A DNA stretch of 27,819 bases. Source: a virus. Position 1 is the stretch's first letter; each line of letters begins with the position of its first letter. The stretch spans positions 1 to 27,819 of the IMG/VR virus record IMGVR_UViG_3300025671_000400; one strand, given 5' to 3'. The notes beneath the pieces are model-generated. The model worked only from the letters and a program-made list of their open reading frames with translations, did no database searches and had not been told where the DNA came from. The position numbers and the translations under genes were made by a program. This document shows positions 12,855-19,385 of this stretch, in pieces.

Positions 12855-13889
12855 ATGAGTTGGAAAAAGTTATATCCAAAAGAAACTAATTTAGTTAGAT
12901 TATCTTTAAAACATGGGGGTAGTATAAAACCTTTAATAATCCCTAGTAAACTTACAGGAGGAACAGGATTATGCAATGCTACTATCTATAATGATGAAAA
13001 AGAAGGATTATTAGTTAATATAAGGCATGTAGGATATGTTATGCATCATGTTGAGTTTGGGCAAAAATATTGGGGTATGTGGGGGTGCATGCAATATATG
13101 AATCCTGAAGATTTTCAATTCTTAGAAACAGTTAATTATTTATGTCATTTAGATGAGGATTTGAATATAACTCGATTAAGTAAAATTAATACTACTAAAT
13201 ATGATAAACCCCCGCTTTGGGATTTTATAGGACAAGAAGATGTAAGACTATTTAGATGGGATAATAAACTATATACCTGTGGTGTAAGAAGAGATATAGA
13301 TGAAATTGGAACTGGAAGGATGGAAATGTGTGAGGTTGAATTGGGTGATGAGGGATTTGTTGAAGTTACAAGAGATAGGATAGAGGTTCCCGAAAAAGAA
13401 GGATATCTTGAAAAAAATTGGATGCCAGTTTTAGATATGCCCTACCATTTTCTTAGACATGCTGATCCTGTAGAATTAGTTAAAGTTGATTGTGAAAATA
13501 AAAATTGTGAACCTGTAGTAAAAAAAGATTGGAGTGAAAAAATATCTAATACAAAATTAAAAACAGGAGATTTAAGGGGAGGATCACAAGTAATACCTTT
13601 TGGTGATTATAGATTATGTATTACACATGAATGTTTTTTCCCATATCATCCTGTTGGAAATGAAAAAGATGCCCATTATCATCATAGATTTGTATTTTAT
13701 GATAAAGATTGGAATATAGTTAAAGTATCTAAACAGTTTAAATTTATGGATGCTATGATTGAATTTAATTGTGGATTAACTGAGGTAGGAGATGATTTAT
13801 TAATTACCTTTGGTTTTCAAGATAATGCAGCATACATACTTAAAATGCCAAAAATAATATTAGAAAAAATAGAATATGAGAAATTATAA
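12855..13889 (+). CDS. Beta-propeller carbohydrate-active protein, GH130/GH43-like
   Basis: 344 residues. Repeated beta-strand blocks look like a five-bladed propeller: GLLVNIRHVGYV, EDVRLFRWDNKLYTCGVRRD, KNWMPV, GGSQVIPFGDYRLCITHE, HRFVFYDKDWNIVKVS and IEFNCGLTEVGDDLLITFGF. The E-D-x-R-L-F pattern and the late His/Glu-containing strands recall glycoside phosphorylases and hydrolases of the GH130 type, and related proteins sit in bacterial glycan loci. Whether it cleaves, phosphorolyses or only binds sugar cannot be told. It heads glycan cassette B, and the TPR gene starts within its last codons. Confidence 0.5.
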   Translation: MSWKKLYPKETNLVRLSLKHGGSIKPLIIPSKLTGGTGLCNATIYNDEKEGLLVNIRHVGYVMHHVEFGQKYWGMWGCMQYMNPEDFQFLETVNYLCHLDEDLNITRLSKINTTKYDKPPLWDFIGQEDVRLFRWDNKLYTCGVRRDIDEIGTGRMEMCEVELGDEGFVEVTRDRIEVPEKEGYLEKNWMPVLDMPYHFLRHADPVELVKVDCENKNCEPVVKKDWSEKISNTKLKTGDLRGGSQVIPFGDYRLCITHECFFPYHPVGNEKDAHYHHRFVFYDKDWNIVKVSKQFKFMDAMIEFNCGLTEVGDDLLITFGFQDNAAYILKMPKIILEKIEYEKL

Positions 13890-14496
13890 ATTAGAAGAAA
13901 ATTTAAATAAATATGTTCTTAATCCTAGAGAAGATATATGTAATTTTGAATTAGCATGTAGTTATTTTGATATAGGACAATATGCATCAGCTTTATCATA
14001 CTACTTAAGATGTGCTGAATTGTCTAAAAATGATGATTTAGTTTATGAGAGTTTATTGTGTTCTTGGGATTGTATGGCTAAGGTAGGTAGAAGACCTGTA
14101 TTTGAAAGAGGACAAATATTCCAAGCAATGTCACAATCACCACATAGACCAGAAGCTTATAACGCTATGTGTTTATGGTTAGAATTTTGTGGGGATAGAA
14201 TTGCATCTGCTGAAGAAAAGTATTTTACAATGTATTCATATGCTTGTATAGGAATTTCTAATATATTAAGTGATAAAAAATTTAAATATTATAATAGATA
14301 TGATGGGTATTTTGCATTTTTATATTATAAAGCTTTTGCAGGATGGCATATAGGGAAAACACAAGAAAGTACAGATTTATTTTTAGAATTAATTAATAAT
14401 CCTAATAATAATTTAAATGAAAGATATAAAACATCAATAAAGGAAATTATTGAAAATTTAGGATTTTCACACTTAATTAAAGAAAATGGAGCTTAA
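13876..14496 (+). CDS. TPR-like helical repeat protein of the glycan cassette
   Basis: 206 residues. ELACSYFDIGQYASALSYYLRCAELSKND is a clear tetratricopeptide-like helix pair. Further helical pairs follow (LVYESLLCSWDCMAKVGRR; HRPEAYNAMCLWLEF; YYKAFAGWHIGKTQESTDLF). Such TPR proteins often accompany or are fused to glycosyltransferases (S/P-HRPEAY-x-x-M is typical of these). It probably scaffolds or recognises a protein substrate (inference). Overlaps the propeller gene by 14 nt and the SET gene by 11 nt. Confidence 0.65.
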   Translation: MRNYKLEENLNKYVLNPREDICNFELACSYFDIGQYASALSYYLRCAELSKNDDLVYESLLCSWDCMAKVGRRPVFERGQIFQAMSQSPHRPEAYNAMCLWLEFCGDRIASAEEKYFTMYSYACIGISNILSDKKFKYYNRYDGYFAFLYYKAFAGWHIGKTQESTDLFLELINNPNNNLNERYKTSIKEIIENLGFSHLIKENGA

Positions 14497-14863
14497 AGTA
14501 CCTAATAATTTATATGTAAAATGGACTGATAAAAAGGGATACGGGGTATTTACTAATAAGTTTATTAAAAAGGGAGAGATTATAGAAACGTGTTATTGTA
14601 TAAAAGTAGGTGATCCTATTAGTAACAATTTACATGATTATATATTTAATTATCCAAAAATTAATAGTGTTGAACATGTATTACCCTTAGGATTTGGTTG
14701 TATATATAATCATGATGATGATTATAATGCAATGTGGTTTGATGCTTCAATTCCCTACCATTTTAACTTTATAGCTCAAAAAGATATAAATATTGGTGAT
14801 GAAATTTGCACATATTATGGGGATGAATATTGGCCTAAAAAAATAGAAAGAGATGGAAGATAA
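14486..14863 (+). CDS. SET-domain protein methyltransferase-like
   Basis: 125 residues, essentially one minimal SET domain. GYGVFTNKFIKKGEIIE (18-34) is the first motif. GFGCIYNHDDDYNA (69-82) supplies the SAM-binding Asn-His. GDEICTYYGDEYW (104-116) supplies the catalytic Tyr and the pseudoknot end. SET enzymes methylate lysine side chains using SAM. The target is unknown: a ribosomal or host protein, or a virion protein, is possible. It is unusual inside a glycan cassette and is coupled by overlap to both neighbours. Confidence 0.8.
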   Translation: MELKVPNNLYVKWTDKKGYGVFTNKFIKKGEIIETCYCIKVGDPISNNLHDYIFNYPKINSVEHVLPLGFGCIYNHDDDYNAMWFDASIPYHFNFIAQKDINIGDEICTYYGDEYWPKKIERDGR

Positions 14864-15650
14864 AAAAAGTATACCCGTTATTGGGGTTCCTGTAGTAAAT
14901 GGAGTTCATTGGGTCAAAAGATTAATGTTATCAATTGATTATCCTGTAGATAATTTATTTATAATTAATAATAATGGAAGAGGAGAGATTAATGAAGAAT
15001 TGGATAAATTAAAAAATATATCTAATGAATTTATTAAAAATATACATATAACACATTTACCTTCTAATTTAGGAGTCCCTGCAGCTTGGAATTTAATTAT
15101 TAAATCCTTTTTAATGGAACCATATTGGGTAATTTCTAATCATGATGTTGCATTTTCACCAGGTTTATTAGAAGAATTTTCAAATATGGCACAAGATAAA
15201 GAAATAAGTATGATTCATCCTAGAGCTGGTGAGAATAATGTAGGTACATATGATTTATTTGCTATAACTGAAATGGGGGTAAGAATTGTAGGATTATTTG
15301 ATGAAAATTTATATCCGGCTTATGGAGAAGATACAGATTATATAATGAGAGTTTTAAATTTAGACCCAAAAATTTGTAGGGGATTAGATAATACTTATTT
15401 ACATGGAAAAGAAATAGCTGATTGTGTTAATTATGAAAAAAATGGTCAACAAACATCTAAAGAAGAACCTCAAATAAAAGAAAAATTAGATGAGGTTGAT
15501 TTAAAAAATTACGAATATTTAAATAAAAAATGGGGGAAGCATTGGAGAGGATTATATCCCTATAAATTTCCTTTTAATAATAAAGAATATTCTAATTCTT
15601 ATACTTCATGGGATTTAGATTATATAAGAAAAAAATATTTAGGTTTTTAA
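14853..15650 (+). CDS. GT2-like (GT-A) glycosyltransferase
   Basis: 265 residues. VIGVPVVNGVHWVKRLMLSI (9-28) forms the first nucleotide-binding strand and helix. LFIINNNGRG is the second strand, and SNLGVPAAWN (71-80) is the classic GT2 block. WVISNHDVAFSPG (92-104) occupies the DxD position with N-H-D, and AYGEDTDYIMR is the acceptor-side acidic motif. It probably adds a sugar from an NDP donor. The replacement of the first Asp of DxD is noteworthy but seen in related families. Overlaps the SET gene by 11 nt. Confidence 0.7.
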   Translation: MEDKKSIPVIGVPVVNGVHWVKRLMLSIDYPVDNLFIINNNGRGEINEELDKLKNISNEFIKNIHITHLPSNLGVPAAWNLIIKSFLMEPYWVISNHDVAFSPGLLEEFSNMAQDKEISMIHPRAGENNVGTYDLFAITEMGVRIVGLFDENLYPAYGEDTDYIMRVLNLDPKICRGLDNTYLHGKEIADCVNYEKNGQQTSKEEPQIKEKLDEVDLKNYEYLNKKWGKHWRGLYPYKFPFNNKEYSNSYTSWDLDYIRKKYLGF

Positions 15651-15653
15651 GAA

Positions 15654-16328
15654 ATGGAATATGATTTTATAGAAATAGGAACTTCTGATTTTGGTACATT
15701 AATAGAAAATGCAGATGATAATACTAAAGGGTTAAGTATTGAACCAATTCAAGTATATTTAGATAATTTACCTAATAAAAAAAATGTCAAAAAAGTATGT
15801 TTAGGTATATCTGATAATAATAAAATTGATAAAATTTTTTATGTTAAACCTGAAAATATTGAAAAATATAATTTCCCTAATTGGTTACGTGGATGTAATA
15901 CAATTTCTAAACCCCACCCTTCACATTTAAGATTTAATTTTGCTATTAATAAAAATAAAAATAAACCTACTAAAGGATTAAAAAGACCTGAAAGAATAAA
16001 TTTTGATTTAAAGGGACTAAAAGAATTAGCAATATTAGAAGCTCAAGATATTGAAATTATTAATACAAAAGAATTAATCAAAAGATATAATATAGAAAAA
16101 GTAAAATATCTTAAATTAGATACAGAAGGACATGATTGTGTAATTTTATTAGATTATATAAAAAATTGTATTCTTAATCCGTCTTTATTCCCAGATAAAA
16201 TATTATTTGAAAATAATAGACTTACTTCAAAAGAAAGTGTTGATGAAGTTTTAAGAGCATTTCAAAAATATGGTTATAAAGTTGAAAAATTAAGAGCAGA
16301 TATTAAATTAATTAAAAATAAAAAATAA
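15654..16328 (+). CDS. FkbM-family methyltransferase-like protein
   Basis: 224 residues. The N-terminus MEYDFIEIGTSDFGTLIENA carries the SAM-binding E-I-G-x-x-D-F-G motif. LSIEPIQVYLDNLP is motif II, and VKYLKLDTEGHDCVILLDYI is the hallmark L-K-x-D-x-E-G-x-[DE] of FkbM enzymes. A Lys-rich insert (about 97-118) separates them. Likely O-methylates a sugar of the same glycan made by the adjacent transferase. Second FkbM-like gene in the window and clearly different from the one at 5776. Its stop overlaps the next ATG. Confidence 0.75.
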   Translation: MEYDFIEIGTSDFGTLIENADDNTKGLSIEPIQVYLDNLPNKKNVKKVCLGISDNNKIDKIFYVKPENIEKYNFPNWLRGCNTISKPHPSHLRFNFAINKNKNKPTKGLKRPERINFDLKGLKELAILEAQDIEIINTKELIKRYNIEKVKYLKLDTEGHDCVILLDYIKNCILNPSLFPDKILFENNRLTSKESVDEVLRAFQKYGYKVEKLRADIKLIKNKK

Positions 16329-16996
16329 TGGAAAAAATATATACAAAAGATTCTAATAATGAATCAGATTGGGGATTAATTGAAACTAATCAATTTAAAG
16401 TAAATAAAAAAGCAAATAAAAGAGCATGGATAATTGATAACTTTTATGAAGATCCTGATGCTGTTAGAAACTATGCTTTAGGGCAAATGTATTGGGATAA
16501 AGGTCATGGAGGAGTTGGTTGGAGAACTAGAAAACAATTTATATTTGATGGGGTGAAAGAAAAAATTGAAGAAACAATGGGTTGTAATATTACTAATTGG
16601 GCTGATATTTATTCTATTTGTGGAGTATTCCAAAGTGGTTTTTGTAGTGGGGATGTCCCACCTTTAGTTTACCATGCTGATGAGCAACAATGGGCTGCTA
16701 TGATTTTTCTTACACCAAATGCACCCTTTGAAACAGGAACTAAAGTTGTAGCAAATAAAAAATCTAAAATATACCACACATCTCAAAGTGAAAATATATT
16801 TGATTATTTTCCCCAACAACAAACTTTTGTAGATGGAACTTTATATGAAGATGTTGATACATTTGGGAATGTTTATAATAGAATGGTAATTTTTGATGGA
16901 CAATCTATTCATAGTTCAATGGGATACTTTGGACATAGTATAGAAACTGGTAGATTGTGGCAAATGTTCTTTTTTGATGCTGATTTAAATAGATGA
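16328..16996 (+). CDS. 2OG-Fe(II) oxygenase-like protein
   Basis: 222 residues. RAWIIDNFYEDPDAVRNYAL (32-51) is the usual N-terminal block of a phage and marine-bacterial oxygenase-like family. VYHADEQQWAAMIFLTP contains the metal pair His116-x-Asp118. MVIFDGQSIHSS provides His195, and Arg209 (ETGRLW) could bind 2-oxoglutarate. It probably hydroxylates a protein or sugar using Fe(II), O2 and 2-oxoglutarate. Last gene of cassette B; a palindrome-class promoter follows within a few nt. Confidence 0.7.
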   Translation: MEKIYTKDSNNESDWGLIETNQFKVNKKANKRAWIIDNFYEDPDAVRNYALGQMYWDKGHGGVGWRTRKQFIFDGVKEKIEETMGCNITNWADIYSICGVFQSGFCSGDVPPLVYHADEQQWAAMIFLTPNAPFETGTKVVANKKSKIYHTSQSENIFDYFPQQQTFVDGTLYEDVDTFGNVYNRMVIFDGQSIHSSMGYFGHSIETGRLWQMFFFDADLNR

Positions 16997-17006
16997 TAGC
17001 GAAAAC

Positions 17007-17040
17007 ATTTGGTTCCCCAAGAAAGCTTTCGTATATTTAC
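17007..17040 (+). promoter_or_regulatory. Bacteroidota-type promoter
   Basis: TTG 17009-17011, 20-nt spacer ending GCTTTCG, TATATTTA 17032-17039. GCGAAA just upstream and TTTCG at the spacer end form the flanking inverted repeat seen at 991-1033. The palindrome is degenerate here (ATTTAC-cat-ATAAAT). Drives the gene at 17059. Confidence 0.75.
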
Positions 17041-17058
17041 CATATAAATAATAATAAA

Positions 17059-17256
17059 ATGGATAAATTTCAAGAAGAGTTTTTAGATAAAGTAGGAAGT
17101 GATGAGATAATAGAAATATCTCAAATATTAGATAGAGTAAATAAACAACAAAAATTAATTGAAGTTGTGTATTATGCTTTACTAACAATGAAAGGAAATA
17201 AAAATATAACTCCTTTATTAGCATTACAAATTGCTGAGGAGGATTGGAATATATAA
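17059..17256 (+). CDS. Small helical protein of unknown function (65 aa)
   Basis: Start at 17059 (MDKFQEEFLDKVGSDEIIEI). An upstream in-frame ATG at 16993 would place the start ahead of the promoter at 17007-17040, so it is rejected. Mostly helical, acidic then mixed, ending LLALQIAEEDWNI. No family recognised. It ends where the tmRNA promoter-like motif begins. Confidence 0.6.
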   Translation: MDKFQEEFLDKVGSDEIIEISQILDRVNKQQKLIEVVYYALLTMKGNKNITPLLALQIAEEDWNI

Positions 17257-17264
17257 TATTTATA
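17255..17264 (+). promoter_or_regulatory. Late-promoter-like motif before the tmRNA
   Basis: AATATTTATA overlaps the preceding stop codon and lies just upstream of the tmRNA acceptor half. It is a shorter form of the AATATTTATAAT motif before virion-type genes, implying that the tmRNA may be made late. Confidence 0.4.
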
Positions 17265-17267
17265 TTT

Positions 17268-17514
17268 GATCGTTTATAGTTATATTAGCTGCTTTTTTGG
17301 ACGTGGGTTCGATTCCCACCATCTCCACTAAATATAAACAATAAAATACGGGGATGTACAGGTATTTGACATAAAGTAAGGATATAATGAAGATCATACG
17401 CATAACTGGCGAACAAGTTGAACTAGCAATGGCTGCCTAAGAGGTACCCTAGCTAAACGGCATTTAACAGGGCAAGTCGTATAAGCCCGGTGGTGGAGGA
17501 TCCTTTACAGGATA
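17268..17514 (+). ncRNA. ssrA: Circularly permuted (two-piece) tmRNA
   Basis: The acceptor half comes first: T-arm GTGGG-TTCGATT-CCCAC (17303-17319), acceptor strand CATCTCC (17320-17326), discriminator A (17327), then CTA. After a 19-nt intervening segment (17331-17349) comes the coding half, starting GGGGATG (17350-17356), which pairs over all seven positions with CATCTCC. The third pair is G3:U70, the alanyl-tRNA synthetase identity element. Helix P2 is supported by AAAG/CTTT and ATATAA/TTATAT across the two halves. The tag frame at 17408-17440 reads GEQVELAMAA then TAA, with a degron-like end. A GGGC/GCCC hairpin follows. The product would rescue stalled ribosomes with SmpB. CCA is not encoded (CTA), so host CCA repair would be needed. 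Exact ends are estimated. Confidence 0.85.
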
Positions 17515-17526
17515 ATTTGGATTTTT
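17500..17526 (+). terminator. Weak hairpin/T-run at tmRNA 3' end
   Basis: ATCCT (17500-17504), loop TTAC, AGGAT (17509-17513), followed by AATTTGG and T5 at 17522-17526. It may be the 3' end structure of the tmRNA coding piece or a weak terminator. Confidence 0.4.
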
Positions 17527-17538
17527 AGTTATAATTTA

Positions 17539-17550
17539 ATATATTTATAA
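17539..17550 (+). promoter_or_regulatory. Degenerate late-promoter-like motif
   Basis: ATATATTTATAA ends 3 nt before the ATG at 17554. It resembles the AATATTTATAAT class, but the spacing to the start codon is shorter than the 7-10 nt seen elsewhere, so initiation may be leaderless or the match fortuitous. Confidence 0.3.
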
Positions 17551-17553
17551 CAT

Positions 17554-17976
17554 ATGATAAATCTAGATAACATATTTCATTTATTTGGACCCGATGATAA
17601 TTTTGATGGAGTAGATAATGGTACTACTTATATGGATTTTAAAAATACACCTACATATTGGGTAGGAATGTATAAAAAATTAATATTAAACCATATAAAC
17701 TTTAACAAAAAAATAATTAAATTTTTCCAAAAATCAGATAAAGCATTAGATTTAGGTGATGTAAAAGAAGCTGGTGAATTTGTTACATATAATAGAGCAT
17801 GGTCTTATATTAAGAAAATAGATATGTCAAATAAAGAACATGTAAAAGGAATAAAGGTATATGCTGATGAATATCTTGATACAGCATTAAAATTAGGCAT
17901 TTCTTTTTTTATAGAAACAGAAGAATATGAAAGATGTGCTCACCTTCAAAAAATTCTTGATAGTCTTTCAGAATAA
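17554..17976 (+). CDS. Protein with UVR-like C-terminal motif
   Basis: 140 residues. The N-terminus (MINLDNIFHLFGPDDNFDGV) is acidic, and the middle contains YWVGMYKKLILNHINFNKKI. The C-terminus (YLDTALKLGISFFIETEEYE then RCAHLQKILDSL) has the UVR-like helical-hairpin pattern, comparable to the protein at 3428. Function unknown; possibly protein-protein contact through the hairpin. Confidence 0.55.
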   Translation: MINLDNIFHLFGPDDNFDGVDNGTTYMDFKNTPTYWVGMYKKLILNHINFNKKIIKFFQKSDKALDLGDVKEAGEFVTYNRAWSYIKKIDMSNKEHVKGIKVYADEYLDTALKLGISFFIETEEYERCAHLQKILDSLSE

Positions 17977-18008
17977 CTTGGATTCCTCAATTATTTTATA
18001 TATCTTGA
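17976..18008 (+). promoter_or_regulatory. Bacteroidota-type promoter, variant -7
   Basis: TTG 17978-17980, 20-nt spacer, TATCTTGA 18001-18008, close to TAnnTTTG. It lacks the TTCG spacer end and the ATTTAC palindrome of the other promoters, so it may be constitutive. Followed by about 125 nt of AT-rich leader before the gene at 18133. Confidence 0.5.
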
Positions 18009-18055
18009 TTATAAATTAATATAAAGGTATTAAGGTACATTAAATATTAATATAA

Positions 18056-18080
18056 GAGATATTGAGATATTAGGAGATAT
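18056..18080 (+). repeat. Short GAGATATT tandem repeat
   Basis: GAGATATT at 18056-18063 and 18064-18071, then GAGATAT at 18074-18080, in an AT-rich leader between the promoter at 17976 and the gene at 18133. Could be a regulator-binding array or replication slippage. Confidence 0.35.
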
Positions 18081-18132
18081 AAAAAGATAAGATATTAAAT
18101 ATGAACATAGAATAATACTAAATAATTAAATT

Positions 18133-18315
18133 ATGAGAAATAAGGAAACGTGTGTTAGATTAATTGAGAAGCTAGAGGGTAAATTACAAACTTTACTTTT
18201 TATTCTAAGTAGACCAGGAGCAGATGCTAGTGAGTTTACTAATGAAATTAATCAATCAAAAGAAATACTTCAAGATCTAAAATCATTCATAGATCGTGAA
18301 CAAGAAACAATGTAA
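18133..18315 (+). CDS. Small coiled-coil protein of unknown function (60 aa)
   Basis: 60 residues, nearly all helical: CVRLIEKLEGKLQTLLFIL, a break at SRPGADASEF, then INQSKEILQDLKSFIDREQE. The two helices suggest an antiparallel hairpin. No family recognised. Precedes the HD gene with a 13-nt gap. Confidence 0.6.
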   Translation: MRNKETCVRLIEKLEGKLQTLLFILSRPGADASEFTNEINQSKEILQDLKSFIDREQETM

Positions 18316-18328
18316 TTAAATAAAGGTT

Positions 18329-19096
18329 ATGAATTTATCAGCAGAACAAATACAATCCAATTGGGAGATATTTCTTAATAATATTGAAACACATATTACA
18401 GGAGAAAGAAAACAATTATTATTAAATTTTTATAAAAAGTTTGAGGAAAGAATTATCTTAATGCCCGCAGCTCATAAAAAGGAATACCATAATGCCTTTC
18501 CAGGAGGGTATGTTGAACATGTAAATAGAGTAGTTCGTTGTGCCCTTAAACAATATGAATTATGGAAAGAGGAAGGTGCAGATATTACTACATTTACTAT
18601 AGAAGAATTAGTATTTTCTGCTATTAATCATGATTTAGGTAAAATAGGTAGTATGGATCAAGCATCATACATCCCTCAGACTGATAAATGGAGAAGAGAA
18701 AAATTAGGTGAAGATTATATGTTTAATAAAGAAGTTCCATTTTCATCAGTTCCAGATAGAGGATTATGGTTACTTCAACATCATAATATTAAATATTCTT
18801 TTAATGAAATGATAGCAATTCAAACACATGATGGTTTATATGATTCTGCAAATGAAAAATATCTAAAAGCTTACATGCCAGAGCAAAAACCACGTACTTC
18901 ATTACCTTTTATCTTACATCAAGCAGATTTAATGGCAGCTAGAATTGAATTTGAAAGAGAATGGTTACCTAAATTTAAAAAAGATCAAGATAAACCAAAA
19001 GATAACTTTACAATTAAAAATAAAAAAACAACTAAATCTAAAGCATTAGGTAATATATCAAGCCCAGGATTAAAAAGTATGTTAGACAATTTATAA
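18329..19096 (+). CDS. HD-domain phosphohydrolase
   Basis: 255 residues. Metal-binding signature: His64 (FPGGYVEHVNRV), His101-Asp102 (AINHDLGKIG), His151-His152 (LLQHHN), and late His197/Asp200 (LHQADLMAARIE). This order is typical of HD/HDc hydrolases, which cleave phosphomonoesters or diesters of nucleotides, including signalling nucleotides. The C-terminus is a Lys-rich tail. In T4-like phages, relatives are found near replication and late-control genes. The substrate could be a dNMP or an alarmone or cyclic nucleotide; the sequence alone does not decide. The start is fixed by the AATTAAATAAAGGTT leader. Confidence 0.8.
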   Translation: MNLSAEQIQSNWEIFLNNIETHITGERKQLLLNFYKKFEERIILMPAAHKKEYHNAFPGGYVEHVNRVVRCALKQYELWKEEGADITTFTIEELVFSAINHDLGKIGSMDQASYIPQTDKWRREKLGEDYMFNKEVPFSSVPDRGLWLLQHHNIKYSFNEMIAIQTHDGLYDSANEKYLKAYMPEQKPRTSLPFILHQADLMAARIEFEREWLPKFKKDQDKPKDNFTIKNKKTTKSKALGNISSPGLKSMLDNL

Positions 19097-19097
19097 T

Positions 19098-19376
19098 ATG
19101 GAAATAATATTAATATCAATTTTATCTGCATTAGTAGTAGTATTAGGTTTTACTACTTTTAATTTGATGAAAAAAAATGAACAACAAGAAGATATTTTAG
19201 TAGAGTATATGAAATACTTGAATAAGCTTTCAAAGGCAATAGAAGTATCGGATATGAGATTAAAAAAATTAGACGCTCAAGGAAGATTTAAAAGCGATGA
19301 TGAAATAGGTTTTTTCTTTAAAACAGTTATGACAATACAAGATTTACTAAATGGATTTAAAACTAAAGATATATAA
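19098..19376 (+). CDS. Membrane-anchored coiled-coil protein, conserved phage type
   Basis: 92 residues. An N-terminal hydrophobic helix (MEIILISILSALVVVLGFTT) is followed by a coiled-coil (KKNEQQEDILVEYMKYLNKL). A C-terminal block (DAQGRFKSDDEIGFFFKTVM) resembles a conserved piece in marine T4-like phage proteins (recollection). Placement one nt after the HD gene suggests co-translation. Function unknown. Confidence 0.65.
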   Translation: MEIILISILSALVVVLGFTTFNLMKKNEQQEDILVEYMKYLNKLSKAIEVSDMRLKKLDAQGRFKSDDEIGFFFKTVMTIQDLLNGFKTKDI

Positions 19377-19385
19377 CTGTGATAA

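Noticed and set aside
16993-17058. 22-residue extension of the small gene ending at 17256
   Set aside because: A complete TTG-N20-TATATTTA promoter lies inside it, so an mRNA from that promoter would start after the upstream ATG.
17303-17330. T-arm and acceptor strand as a phage attachment site copied from a host tRNA/tmRNA gene
   Set aside because: The matching 5' half, P2 strands and tag are present 20-110 nt downstream and no integrase is seen, so a permuted tmRNA explains more.
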